Positions 44,019-55,317 are shown, counted from the first letter of the stretch. The stretch: DNA of 64,000 bases from Reticulitermes speratus (GCA_021186555.1 JAJKFL010000005.1:4472321-4536320); one strand, 5' to 3'. Made by a program: numbers and translations. The notes: generated from the letters alone by a model not told the origin.

Positions 44019-44340
44019 CAGTGGTATTCAACCTTTTTTGTTCGCGTACCCCCAGATTTAATTTCTCTTCAACTTTGTACCCCCAAAGTTGTTGGTGCAT
44101 AATTCAAGTTATACACAGTCTATAATCTACATCTAAAATAAGTTAAATAAATTACATCCAAAATAATGTATTAAATAATAAGTTTTAAATGAGAAAAAGG
44201 AGAGTCAAGCTATTAAATAACAAATATATTATTGTCTATCGTATAAAAATTAATAAAGGAACAAAGTATTTTAGCAAAGCAAATTATATGCACTTGTGGA
44301 ATAAAATGAAACTAGCCGCCCAAATAAGAATCGCATAAAG

Positions 44341-44371
<31 letters not shown>

Positions 44372-44544
44372 GGCGCTCCCAAATCGCATGTCCTTAGTCC
44401 GGGTCTCTTGTGGCAAACCCTAAATCTGGCCCTGATTTTTCAGTGTTTATCATGAAATAATTATATTTATTTTAATTTTACCTACCCCCTAAAATATCTT
44501 CGCGTACCCCCGGGGGTACCCGTACCCCAGGTTGAATACCACTG
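44019..44544. mobile_element. Non-autonomous hAT-like element nested in a SINE
   Basis: Terminal inverted repeats CAGTGGTATTCAACC (44019-44033) and GGTTGAATACCACTG (44530-44544). Subterminal GCGTACCCCC occurs near both ends. The 8-bp flanks CTGTAGAT and CTATAGCG agree at 5 of 8 positions, so the duplication has decayed. The interior is AT-rich and contains a (GA)n run at about 44341-44368. No transposase. Confidence 0.85.
44341..44368. repeat. (GA)n microsatellite
   Basis: About 14 GA dinucleotides inside the hAT-like element. Confidence 0.9.
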
Positions 44545-44834
44545 CTATAGCGACCTGGACAGGCCCCTAGTTTTCCAGGAGGTTGAGGGTCCCAGGTTTC
44601 CAGACAATCGGCAAATGAAGGTGGTATTTTTGCTAACCGGCTGCCTTTACCCCCAGGAAGTAGACCTGGTACTCATTTCTGTTAGAGGCTGAGTCGACCC
44701 CAGGTCCGTAGCGCGGCCGGAAGAATTAAGTCAATGAAAATCTTCAATGACATCATCAGGAATCGAACCCGCGATCTTCCGGTTTGTAGCGCAGTGGGAT
44801 TGGGTAATAAAGAGCTTAGAGTAAATGTGAAGTT

Positions 44835-45108
44835 GTCCTGCCCATGCCGTGAAGGCATACAGGAGTGGAGGTTAGCGCCACTCATTTTTAACCTTGGCAC
44901 TGGATGGAGGTGAATGGTCAGCCCCAAGCCCCGGCCGCTTTACACCTGAGAAAAAACTCGGTACTCATTGAATAAGATGCTAGGTTAGTCCCACAGTCGG
45001 TCTGGACGTCTTGGAGAAGATAAACATTTTTTCCCCTGCCCTGAATCGAATCCCGTATCGTCCAGCCCGTAGCCTAGTCACTGTATACCTGAGCTATCAC
45101 CAGCTAAT
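44835..45108 (-). mobile_element. SINE family C, reverse copy
   Basis: On the - strand: GATAGCTCAGGTATACAGTG, GGCTGGACGATACGGGATTC, then TCTTCTCCAAGACGTCCAGA, the TTGACCATTCACCTCC-like block and GGCGCTAACCTCCACTCC. Same order as 27838-28107. Confidence 0.82.
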
Positions 45109-45159
45109 ACACGAATGAATGCGAAACGTCGGTGGAATAGGCGGAATGATAAATGAAAT

Positions 45160-45290
45160 GAGATAACTGAAATGTGAGAGAGAAACCTGTCGCAGTGCTA
45201 CTTCGCCCACTACAAACCCCATGTGGACTGCCCTAAGGTCGAACCCGAGCCCATGCGCTGAGACACCGGCCAGTAACCGTCCGGCCTATT
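45160..45290 (-). mobile_element. SINE family B fragment including the 5' head
   Basis: On the - strand: GGCCGGACGGTTACTGGCCG, GTCTCAGCGCATGGGCTCGG, GTTCGACC, then GTCCACATGGGGTTTGTAGT and GACAGGTTTCTCTC. It shows the tRNA-like 5' part missing from the other two copies. The tail is lost. Confidence 0.7.
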
Positions 45291-45374
45291 TCACGGGAAC
45301 TTACGTCACTAGACAGGGTAAAATGTTCCTAGCACTGAACTCGGTGAGATTCTAATGGAACAGAGATAGTTCTG

Positions 45375-45770
45375 TCAGTATAGTGACTAGGTTATGGGCT
45401 AGACGACCGAGAGACTGGGGTTCGATTCCTGGCGGCGGCAGAGGTTTTTATGATTATTGTTTTATCTTGAGTTGTGACCACGCGCAGTCTGGTAGAAACT
45501 TACACACGTTTTGGGAGTGCTGACTGGCGTCATCGTCAGTGAGTGTAGTCCTTACAGATACGTCCGTCAGAACCTCAAACCTCGCCAAGATTTTTTTCAC
45601 CACATCCAGACCGACTGTACAAGTCACCCAACCTCCTTCTCAAGGAGTATCACGTTTCTCGTGCTCAGCCTAGAGCAGCCGGTGCGTGAAGCTACCCACT
45701 TACCTCCATTTAGTTCCAAGGCTGTGAATCCGTGGGGCTTTACCTCTACGCCTCCCTGTATGTCCTAATT
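45375..45770 (+). mobile_element. SINE family C, interrupted copy
   Basis: The head at 45376-45448 (CAGTATAGTGACTAGGTTAT, GGGGTTCGATTCCTGGCGGC) and the tail-like part at 45685-45770 (GTGAAGCTACCCACTTACCT, CCTCTACGCCTCCCTGTATG) bracket about 235 bp of unrelated sequence. The 85-codon frame across this region is a by-product. Confidence 0.6.
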
Positions 45771-46013
45771 AAGGACAGCTTTATCTTTGCCCGTATTTGA
45801 ACACGCTCTGTCTACAAAGTATGAAAGTACTTTATTACATAATATTCTCCTGTCCCCCTGTTACTTCCAAATGTTCTCTCCAACATCCCTTTCTTGAACA
45901 CCCACAGACTATGTCTTTCATGAAATGTGAGAATCAAATTCCTTCACCATACAAAACATAAGACAAAATTAAAGTTTTGCTCATTTTTATCTTCAAGTTT
46001 CTAAATAGCAGAT

Positions 46014-46276
46014 TTTTTCCAATGTCGCAACAGCCCCCAGTGGGCCAGGGCCTCCTCGTTATCGAGATTTCACGATCACACTCATTTAGACACACCAAAT
46101 TCGGTAGGACTCCTCTGGACGAGTGATCAGCCCGACGCAGAGACCTCTACCTGACAACACACAACACTCACAACAGACAGACATCCATGCCCACGGCGGG
46201 ATTCGAGCCCACAATCCCAGTAAGCGAGCGGCCGTAGACCCACGCCTTAGACCGCGCGGCCACTGAGATCGGCTTT
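46014..46276 (-). mobile_element. SINE family A, full length, 12-bp duplication
   Basis: Reverse copy, T-run to GATCGGC, flanked by TAAATAGCAGAT at 46002-46013 and 46277-46288. B box GGGCTCGAATCCCGCC carries one change. Confidence 0.94.
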
Positions 46277-46397
46277 TAAATAGCAGATGGGAAGAAAAAA
46301 ATATTCTGAACTGAATGATAACAAGCATTGAACCTAATGGCGGTTCATTAAAGGAACTGAAAACACAAATTTGAACCCATTGTTAGTGTACTACAGA

Positions 46398-49300
46398 AAT
46401 TGTGTTATTACAACAAAGCACTGTGTCTGTCATTCTCGGCATCCTGTATATGTTTCTGTCTCTTCACCATCAAGTCCCTCTAAGGTGTTAAATTGTGTTA
46501 TTACAACAAAGCACTGTGTCTGTCATTCTGGGCACCCTGTATATGTTTCTGTCTCTTCACCATCAAGTCCCTCTAAGGTGTTAAATTGTGTTATTACAAC
46601 AAAGCACTGTGTCTGTCATTCTGGGCACCCTGTATATGTTTCTGTCTCTTCACCATCAAGTCCCTCTAAGGTGTTAAATTGTGTTATTACAACAAAGCAC
46701 TGTGTCTGTCATTCTGGGCACCCTGTATATGTTTCTGTCTCTTCACCATCAAGTCCCTCTAAGGTGTTAAATTGTGTTATTACAACAAAGCACTGTGTCT
46801 GTCATTCTGGGCACCCTGTATATGTTTCTGTCTCTTCACCATCAAGTCCCTCTAAGGTGTTAAATTGTGTTATTACAACAAAGCACTGTGTCTGTCATTC
46901 TGGGCACCCTGTATATGTTTCTGTCTCTTCACCATCAAGTCCCTCTAAGGTGTTAAATTGTGTTATTACAACAAAGCACTGTGTCTGTCATTCTGGGCAC
47001 CCTGTATATGTTTCTGTCTCTTCACCATCAAGTCCCTCTAAGGTGTTAAATTGTGTTATTACAACAAAGCACTGTGTCTGTCATTCTGGGCACCCTGTAT
47101 ATGTTTCTGTCTCTTCACCATCAAGTCCCTCTAAGGTGTTAAATTGTGTTATTACAACAAAGCACTGTGTCTGTCATTCTGGGTACCCTGTATATGTTTC
47201 TGTCTCTTCACCATCAAGTCCCTCTAAGGTGTTAAATTGTGTTATTACAACAAAGCACTGTGTCTGTCATCCTGGGTACCCTGTATATGTTTCTGTCTCT
47301 TCACCATCAAGTCCCTCTAAGGTGTTAAATTGTGTTATTACAACAAAGCACTGTGTCTGTCATTCTGGGCACCCTGTATATGTTTCTGTCTCTTCACCAT
47401 CAAGTCCCTCTAAGGTGTTAAATTGTGTTATTACAACAAAGCACTGTGTCTGTCATTCTGGGTACCCTGTATATGTTTCTGTCTCTTCACCATCAAGTCC
47501 CTCTAAGGTGTTAAATTGTGTTATTACAACAAAGCACTGTGTCTGTCATTCTGGGCACCCTGTATATGTTTCTGTCTCTTCACCATCAAGTCCCTCTAAG
47601 GTGTTAAATTGTGTTATTACAACAAAGCACTGTGTCTGTCATTCTGGGCACCCTGTATATGTTTCTGTCTCTTCACCATCAAGTCCCTCTAAGGTGTTAA
47701 ATTGTGTTATTACAACAAAGCACTGTGTCTGTCATTCTGGGCACCCTGTATATGTTTCTGTCTCTTCACCATCAAGTCCCTCTAAGGTGTTAAATTGTGT
47801 TATTACAACAAAGCACTGTGTCTGTCATTCTGGGTACCCTGTATATGTTTCTGTCTCTTCACCATCAAGTCCCTCTAAGGTGTTAAATTGTGTTATTACA
47901 ACAAAGCACTGTGTCTGTCATTCTGGGCACCCTGTATATGTTTCTGTCTCTTCACCATCAAGTCCCTCTAAGGTGTTAAATTGTGTTATTACAACAAAGC
48001 ACTGTGTCTGTCATTCTGGGCACTCTGTATATGTTTCTGTCTCTTCACCATCAAGTCCCTCTAAGGTGTTAAATTGTGTTATTACAACAAAGCACTGTGT
48101 CTGTCATTCTGGGTACCCTGTATATGTTTCTGTCTCTTCACCATCAAGTCCCTCTAAGGTGTTAAATTGTGTTATTACAACAAAGCACTGTGTCTGTCAT
48201 TCTGGGCACCCTGTATATGTTTCTGTCTCTTCACCATCAAGTCCCTCTAAGGTGTTAAATTGTGTTATTACAACAAAGCACTGTGTCTGTCATTCTGGGC
48301 ACCCTGTATATGTTTCTGTCTCTTCACCATCAAGTCCCTCTAAGGTGTTAAATTGTGTTATTACAACAAAGCACTGTGTCTGTCATTCTGGGTACCCTGT
48401 ATATGTTTCTGTCTCTTCACCATCAAGTCCCTCTAAGGTGTTAAATTGTGTTATTACAACAAAGCACTGTGTCTGTCATTCTGGGCACCCTGTATATGTT
48501 TCTGTCTCTTCACCATCAAGTCCCTCTAAGGTGTTAAATTTTGTTATTACAACAAAGCACTGTGTCTGTCATTCTGGGCACTCTGTATATGTTTCTGTCT
48601 CTTCACCATCAAGTCCCTCTAAGGTGTTAAATTGTGTTATTACAACAAAGCACTGTGTCTGTCATTCTGGGCACTCTGTATATGTTTCTGTCTCTTCACC
48701 ATCAAGTCCCTCTAAGGTGTTAAATTGTGTTATTACAACAAAGCACTGTGTCTGTCATTCTGGGTACCCTGTATATGTTTCTGTCTCTTCACCATCAAGT
48801 CCCTCTAAGGTGTTAAATTGTGTTATTACAACAAAGCACTGTGTCTGTCATTCTGGGCACCCTGTATATGTTTCTGTCTCTTCACCATCAAGTCCCTCTA
48901 AGGTGTTAAATTGTGTTATTACAACAAAGCACTGTGTCTGTCATTCTGGGCACCCTGTATATGTTTCTGTCTCTTCACCATCAAGTCCCTCTAAGGTGTT
49001 AAATTGTGTTATTACAACAAAGCACTGTGTCTGTCATTCTGGGTACCCTGTATATGTTTCTGTCTCTTCACCATCAAGTCCCTCTAAGGTGTTAAATTGT
49101 GTTATTACAACAAAGCACTGTGTCTGTCATTCTGGGCACCCTGTATATGTTTCTGTCTCTTCACCATCAAGTCCCTCTAAGGTGTTAAATTGTGTTATTA
49201 CAACAAAGCACTGTGTCTGTCATTCTGGGTACCCTGTATATGTTTCTGTCTCTTCACCATCAAGTCCCTCTAAGGTGTTAAATTGTGTTATTACAACAAA

Positions 49301-49652
49301 GCACTGTGTCTGTCATTCTCGGCATCCTGTATATGTTTCTGTCTCTTCACCATCAAGTCCCTCTAAGGTGTTAAATTGTGTTATTACAACAAAGCACTGT
49401 GTCTGTCATTCTGGGCACTCTGTATATGTTTCTGTCTCTTCACCATCAAGTCCCTCTAAGGTGTTAAATTGTGTTATTACAACAAAGCACTGTGTCTGTC
49501 ATTCTGGGTACCCTGTATATGTTTCTGTCTCTTCACCATCAAGTCCCTCTAAGGTGTTAAATTGTGTTATTACAACAAAGCACTGTGTCTGTCATTCTGG
49601 GCACCCTGTATATGTTTCTGTCTCTTCACCATCAAGTCCCTCTAAGGTGTTA
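46398..49652. repeat. Tandem array, 93-bp unit, 35 copies, open in one frame
   Basis: The unit begins AATTGTGTTATTACAACAAA and includes CACTGTGTCTGTCATTCTGG and TTCACCATCAAGTCCCTCTA. With a start at 46371 it gives a 1108-codon + frame of 31-residue repeats (NCVITTKHCVCHS... PSSPSKVL). Most sequence changes sit at one site (GGCACCCT, GGTACCCT, GGCACTCT, CGGCATCCT) and alter the amino acid rather than being silent. No signal peptide, domain or promoter is visible. I treat it as a satellite with a fortuitous frame; a repeat protein cannot be fully excluded. Confidence 0.93.
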
Positions 49653-49779
49653 AATCCGTCTTCGAATTGGTTTCACACTTCAAGTGGCACTTTGTGACGC
49701 ACTGTTTGTCTACTTCAGTAAACCTTTTTAGGCTCTTTCACAAAACTCAAGTAAAGCGACTTCTAGGGTCATCACGTCC

Positions 49780-50290
49780 GTCCTTCTCTCTGCCTGTCCG
49801 AGTGTGTCAGTGCGGATCCCACTGGACGGATTTCCGTGAAATTTGGTATTGGGCACATTTACGAAAATCTATCGAGAAACCCCAAATTTGGTTAAAATCG
49901 GACAAAAATATCGGTCACTTTACATGAAGAACTGAGCTTGTTTACGTTGTTTTGTATAGAATGGGGGGGAAGCAAGATAATAGTTAGGGTCAGAATTTTT
50001 TTTGAGACGCTTTTCGCGTAAGTCGCGAAAAGCGCCTATTAGCTTCGTCATGTCCGTCCGTCTGTCCGCCCGTCCGTCCGTCTGTCCGTCCGTCTGTCCG
50101 TCCGTCTGTCCGTCCGCCCGTCTGTCCGCCCGTCTGTCCTTCCGTCTGTCCGTCCGTCCGCATGTATCAGCGCGGATCCCACTGGACGTATTTCCGTGAA
50201 ATTTGATGTTGGGCACTTTTTTTACGAAAAATCTGTCGAGAACCCCCCAAATTTGATTAAAATCAGACAAAAATATCGGTCACTTTACAC
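49780..50290 (-). mobile_element. Dispersed repeat family F, rearranged copy
   Basis: In reverse orientation, GCGAAAAGCGCCTATTAGCT and TTCGTCATGTCCGTCCGTCT followed by GATCCCACTGGACGTATTTC, CGTGAAATTTGATGTTGGGC correspond to the family F 3' half. A first partial block at 49800-49925 repeats the GATCCCACTGGACGGATTTC part. Confidence 0.75.
50046..50160. repeat. (GTCC)(GTCT) microsatellite inside family F
   Basis: Imperfect GTCCGTCTGTCC repeats, about 110 bp. It is expanded from the GACAGACAGACA seed seen in the other F copies. Confidence 0.93.
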
Positions 50291-50845
50291 GAAGACATAA
50301 ATGTGTTTCATACTGTTGGCAGCGAGAATACACAGAACAATAATCACTAGAATGCGCCACTACGTCACGTTTATACGTACCTTGCCTACCTTGTTTAGTA
50401 TTTTTTTCCTTAAAGTTCAAAGAAATGAACTGAGGATTGCAGGACTGTTACAGTATATTGCTGTTATTATGTTCGTAAGCTGATGGATGTTCTTGGCTCG
50501 TATTTGATCAGTGCGGATCCCACTGGACGGATTTCCGTGAAATTTGGTATTGGGCACATTTACGAAAATCTGTCGAGAAACCCCAAATTTGGTTAAAATC
50601 GGACAAAAATATCGGTCACTTTACACGAAGACATAAATGTGTTTCATACTGTTGGCAGCGAGAATACACAGAACAATAGTCACTAGAATGCGCCACTACG
50701 TCACGTTTATACGTACCTTGCCTACCTTGTTTGGTATTTTTTTCCTTAAAGTTCAAAGAAATGAACTGAGGATTGCAGGACTGTTACAGTATATTGCTGT
50801 TATTATGTTGGTAAGCTGATGGATGTTCTTGGCTCGTATTTGCTT
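50170..50845. repeat. Tandem duplication, about 341 bp, two copies
   Basis: GCGGATCCCACTGGACG at about 50171 and 50512 start two nearly identical blocks, both containing CATAAATGTGTTTCATACTG and ending GGATGTTCTTGGCTCGTATT. The twin 60-codon frames at 50301 and 50637 are copies of one another with no known domain. Confidence 0.93.
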
Positions 50846-50849
50846 AATT

Positions 50850-51311
50850 AAAAGCTGTTAATACTCGTAATTCCAAAGTTGCTATCACGAAGCGACGCAC
50901 TAAATGTCTATTAGACGTTTCTAAATGTTTAGTTGGTGCACTGTTATATTACGCATACATCACTGAACCCTGTGTAATTACTGTTTCAGCATTTCTGTGG
51001 CTATGTTCCTCTTACAGGACGACCAACAGACGAATACTTTATGGTTAAGATATTAGAGCAATACATCTCTGGGTGTTGCTGCTTGCGCTAATGATCTGTG
51101 AGCATCTTTTTTAACTTTAAATATCATAGCTGCTAAATAACTAAAGGCGGGTACTGTACTGTTATACAGCTGGGTAATAGAACTAATGGTAAGGTATGCT
51201 GTGCAGGGTAATGGCTGGACAGAAATTGCTGTTTACATTATGATATGTAACAAATCGCTGTAAAATTATGTGTTTAGTGCTCGGCGTGATGACGTCACGT
51301 CTACTGGTAAT
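50850..51311. other. Unassigned spacer
   Basis: No gene or repeat recognised. Confidence 0.4.
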
Positions 51312-51790
51312 GCTAACTAACTCCATGGAGCAGTCCTTCTTGAGAAGCTAGCAGTTCGTCAGCTAGTCAAGAAATTCCCCGCATTTTATGGAAACCGAAG
51401 GTTCATTACCGCATTCACAACAGCCCGACACCTGTCCATATCCTGAGCCATATCAATCCAGTCCATGGCCCCCATCTCAATTCTTGAAGATCCATTTTAA
51501 TATTATCTCCCATCTACGCCTGGGTCTTCCAAGTGGTCTTCTTCCCTCAGGTCTCCCCACCAAAATCCTGTATGTACCTCTCCCTTCACCCATACGTGCT
51601 ACATGCCCCGCCCATCTCATTCTTCTTGATTTGATCACCCGAATAATATTTGGTGATGAGTACAGATCATTAAGTTCCTCGTTATGTAGTCTTCTCCATT
51701 CCCCTGTTACCTCGTCCCTCTTAGGCCCAAATATTTTCCTCAGCACCTATTCTCGAACACCGTCAACATTGGTAATACTGCTTTCATAAA
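51312..51790 (-). pseudogene. LINE 3' end, group L2, best-preserved copy
   Basis: The - strand frame at 51477-51746 (89 codons) includes [37 protein letters not shown] and a GRPRRRW block, the C-terminal tail of a non-LTR retrotransposon ORF2. The 3' region then has GGGGAATTTCTTGACTAGCT and CTCAAGAAGGACTGCTCCA. Reverse transcriptase and endonuclease are absent. It anchors the alignment of the other L2 remnants. Confidence 0.88.
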
Positions 51791-51812
51791 TCGTACGTTC
51801 TCTTATGCTGTG

Positions 51813-52787
51813 GATTATTAAAGTGAACCTCACAACTACTCAGTACTATATTATTAAAGTGAACCTCACAACTACTCAGTACTATATTATTAAAGTGAAC
51901 CTCACAACTACTCAGTACTATATTATTAAAGTGAACCTCACAACTACTCAGTACTATATTATTAAAGTGAACCTCACAACTACTCAGTACTATATTATTA
52001 AAGTGAACCTCACAACTACTCAGTACTATAATATTAAAGTGAACCTCACAACTACTCAGTACTATATTATTAAAGTGAACCTCACAACTACTCAGTACTA
52101 TATTATTAAAGTGAACCTCACAACTACTCAGTACTATATTATTAAAGTGAACCTCACAACTACTCAGTACTATATTATTAAAGTGAACCTCACAACTACT
52201 CAGTACTATATTATTAAAGTGAACCTCACAACTACTCAGTACTATATTATTAAAGTGAACCTCACAACTACTCAGTACTTATTATTAAAGTGAACCTCAC
52301 AACTACTCAGTACTATATTATTAAAGTGAACCTCACAACTACTCAGTACTATATTATTAAAGTGAACCTCACAACTACTCAGTACTATATTATTAAAGTG
52401 AACCTCACAACTACTCAGTACTATATTATTAAAGTGAACCTCACAACTACTCAGTACTATATTATTAAAGTGAACCTCACAACTACTCAGTACTTATTAT
52501 TAAAGTGAACCTCACAACTACTCAGTACTATATTATTAAAGTGAACCTCACAACTACTCAGTACTATATTATTAAAGTGAACCTCACAACTACTCAGTAC
52601 TATATTATTAAAGTGAACCTCACAACTACTCAGTACTATATTATTAAAGTGAACCTCACAACTACTCAGTACTATATTATTAAAGTGAACCTCACAACTA
52701 CTCAGTACTATATTATTAAAGTGAACCTCACAACTACTCAGTACTATATTATTAAAGTGAACCTCACAACTACTCAGTATTACTTTT
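51813..52787. repeat. Tandem array, 36-bp unit, 27 copies
   Basis: Unit ATTATTAAAGTGAACCTCAC plus AACTACTCAGTACTAT. Two copies lack one base (TACTTATTATT near 52277 and 52491), and these break the + frame of 12-residue repeats (IIKVNLTTTQYY). Copies are otherwise almost identical. Confidence 0.97.
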
Positions 52788-52930
52788 AATATTTAATCCA
52801 GCAAATTATTTCCTACACCTCACAACTCTGTCTCCCATTGGGTTTCCCCTTCAGGTTTTCCGTCTAAACTGTATATGCCTGTCAACAACATTCTTGCATG
52901 ATTTAGTTTAATGAGTACGTCACAAACACT

Positions 52931-53185
52931 GCCGATCCCATTGGCCGCGCGGTCTAAGCGTGGGTCTGCGGCTGCTCGCTTGTGGGACTGCGGGTTCGAA
53001 TCCCGCCTGAAGCATGGATGTCTGTCTCTTGTGAGTGTTGTATGCTGTCAGGTAGAGGTCTCTGCGTCTGGCTGATCACCGTCCAGAGGAGTCCTGCGAG
53101 TGTGGTGTGTCTAAGTGTGATCGTGAAGCTTCGATGATGAGGAGACCCTGGCCCACTAGGGCTGTTGCTCCACGGGAAAGAAGTA
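52931..53185 (+). mobile_element. SINE family A, full length, somewhat decayed
   Basis: Head GCCGATCCCATTGGCCGCGC, one base lost in the A-box region (CTAAGCGTG), B box GGTTCGAATCCCGCC, usual body, tail near GGGCTGTTGCTCCACGGGAA. No clear duplication. Confidence 0.9.
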
Positions 53186-53504
53186 AGGAAACCAGTGGAA
53201 GAAACTGAGAGATTTATTTCACATTCAGAACAGTCGCTGTGACTCTAGGCAGCTTTTCATATCATCCGCCACTACATTCTTTTGCAGCATTTTGGTTTAT
53301 GGAATGCCGCGTAGGCAGACTTTAAGAAAACCAGTATACAAATAATGGGAACAAAACAGATTAATGGTCTAGCGATTTCACAACGATATTAAGAGATACA
53401 AATAGTTTTGAGAATTTCTTATGATGTCATAGGTTTTGCGAATTGTAGACCTGAATTACGAAGAATATTTTGCCAAACATTATGCTTTGCTGTTTTTAAA
53501 TAAC

Positions 53505-53945
53505 GTACGTTGCGTCTCTTTCGTAACTCGACCTTCTTAAGCACTACAGTCCGTTGTGGACCTTGGCTTCCAATAAAATCTTCCTCGATTCCGACGGTCT
53601 ATAGCCATTCATTCCCTATTTTTCATTCCCATTACATTTACATCCTCTTCAACCTCATCTCTCCATCTTTTACGTGGTCTTCCTCTTTTCCCTGTTCCTT
53701 ACATTGTAGTGTTGTAATTTGTTGGCATTCTCTGGGTTTGCATTCTTTCAACATGGCCATACCATCTTAGTCGGAAGGGTTTTGTAAATTTACATTATCT
53801 GCCCCTTGTAATATATCCTTTATCTCCTTCTTCTTCAGCATGCTCTTTCTTTTACGGGTCCATATATTTTCCTTACAATTTTCCTTTCAAATATTCTCAA
53901 ACCTTTTTTTCTTCCGTGAACTTTGCCGAGTTTCTGACCCACAGT
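53505..53945 (-). pseudogene. LINE fragment, group L3 (third type)
   Basis: On the - strand, broken frames contain LRWYGHVERMQ, GRPRKRWRDEVEEDVNVM and a tail with RFYWKPRSTTDC. The WYGHVERM and RGRPRKRW words are typical of the C-terminal end of non-LTR retrotransposon ORF2. It differs from L1 and L2. Contains stops and a frameshift. Confidence 0.75.
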
Positions 53946-53981
53946 TCCACTATGGGTCGTATTACAATTTTATACTGTTTT

Positions 53982-54240
53982 AAACCTGTGGTCTTCTGGG
54001 TTATTACACGTCGTCGTGTGGTAATTATTTACCGACGTTTCGGGACAACGTATCGGTCCCATCCTCACGGGTCAAGATTCCGAGTAGGAAAATTTCCTTT
54101 CCTACTCGGAATCTTGACCCGTGAGGATGGGACCGATACGTTGTCCCGAAACGTCGGTAAATAATTACCACACGACGCTGTGTAACAACCCAGAAGACCA
54201 CAGGTTTCATCAACATCGCGGCGGAAGCCTAAAATCAAGG
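53982..54240. mobile_element. Hairpin family H, near-perfect palindrome
   Basis: Arms TTTACCGACGTTTCGGGACA and TTGTCCCGAAACGTCGGTAA, plus CACGGGTCAAGATTCCGAGT inverted as ACTCGGAATCTTGACCCGTG, give a hairpin of roughly 100 bp per arm. The outer right segment GCGGCGGAAGCCTAAAATCA matches the 19259 and 54916 copies. The two overlapping 60-80-codon frames on opposite strands are mirror images. Confidence 0.93.
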
Positions 54241-54244
54241 TTAT

Positions 54245-54915
54245 GTTGTTTTAATTTAGTATTTCCGGAGCTCTGTTCGTGACTATATCCATAATTTTGT
54301 TGATGACGTCATATAAACTGCACCCAGCTTCACATTAAAGGTAAAGGAATAGTTAAACCCTTGTCTAGACAGCACTCCGCTACGACGTTCTGTTGAAGAT
54401 ACGCCCTTTATTAAACTTGGCACTAGATTTAAGTGCATGGAAGTTTGATGATCAGGCGAACTTTATCTACGTTCAAAGAGGTGTCGTCACGCTGATGGCC
54501 AAAGAGCCGGTCTGGTAAAATTGCACTCCTTACAGAGACCCTGACTCTGCCATCCGCTGTCTAGAAAGGAGGAGCCACGATGAACCCGTTAATACGACAT
54601 CAGCTGACATCAGCGAAGTCATTCCGACTGAAATGAGCCCCATGTACCTTAAACTAACCTCATTACACCGTAAACCAAGACGATTACTGTTTATCGGTGT
54701 GTGACGCCTTGCTGTTTTCGTAGAAAGTTACCAAATTTTTAGAGGAATCTGCTGTCTTCATCTTCAAGGCTTCAATTTAGAAGAGTTGTACCCTAAAAGG
54801 AACAGTTAGGAGGTTTGTCCAAAATGCTGGCAACTTTCTGCCTGACAGCTTGCTGTCAAATCCCAGATCATAGTGACCTTCACAGTAAGAACCTCAAACC
54901 TCCAAAACTCAACTT
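54245..54915. other. Unassigned spacer
   Basis: No gene or known repeat was recognised here. Confidence 0.4.
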
Positions 54916-55172
54916 TACTTTCCGTGATTTCAGGCTTCCGACGCGATGTTGATGAGATCTGCGCTCTTCTGGGATATTACGCAGCGTCGAATGTTAATCC
55001 TTCACCGACGTTTCGGGACAACGTATCCGTCCCATCTTCAAGGTTCAAGAAATCCAAGAAGAAAAGAAAGGACTTCTTGATCCTTGAAGATGGGACGGAT
55101 ACGTTGTCCCGAAACGTCGGTGAAGGATTAACATTCGACGCTGCGTAATATCCCAGAAGAGCACAGATCTCT
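54916..55172. mobile_element. Hairpin family H, near-perfect palindrome
   Basis: It begins GATTTCAGGCTTCCGACGCG. Arms CACCGACGTTTCGGGACAAC and GTTGTCCCGAAACGTCGGTG. Inner right arm on the + strand: CTTGAAGATGGGACGGATAC, then GTTGTCCCGAAACGTC. Confidence 0.93.
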
Positions 55173-55317
55173 TGAACCTTACTTGATGTAGCAGCCGAAG
55201 GTAACTTGCACTATAGTGAACACACCCTTGACAAAACCCATGACAAATGACGCAATATAAAGCGACGTAACCCATCGTAAGCTGCATAAGAAGAGCAGGT
55301 TCATGCAGAAGCACATG

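Larger units (their letters stand above)
43989..44800 (-). mobile_element. SINE family D split by an hAT-like element
   Basis: The short 3' piece (AAAGGTAAAGCTATCCC, reverse) lies before 44019. The rest, 44545-44800 (GACCTGGACAGGCCCCTAG to GGAATCGAACCCGCGATCTT and GTTTGTAGCGCAGTG), lies after 44544. It matches 59919-60230. The tRNA-like 5' head is truncated near 44795. Confidence 0.82.

Noticed and set aside
47100-47110. CACCCTGTATA within the 93-bp unit as a MITE end
   Set aside because: It matches the CACCCTGTA terminus of TA-flanked MITEs, but no partner end lies in the unit. Probably coincidence.
53916-54216. Pair of mirror frames with VVFWV.TRRRVVIIYRRFGTTY
   Set aside because: Both come from the two arms of a family H palindrome; the same peptide arises at other H copies.
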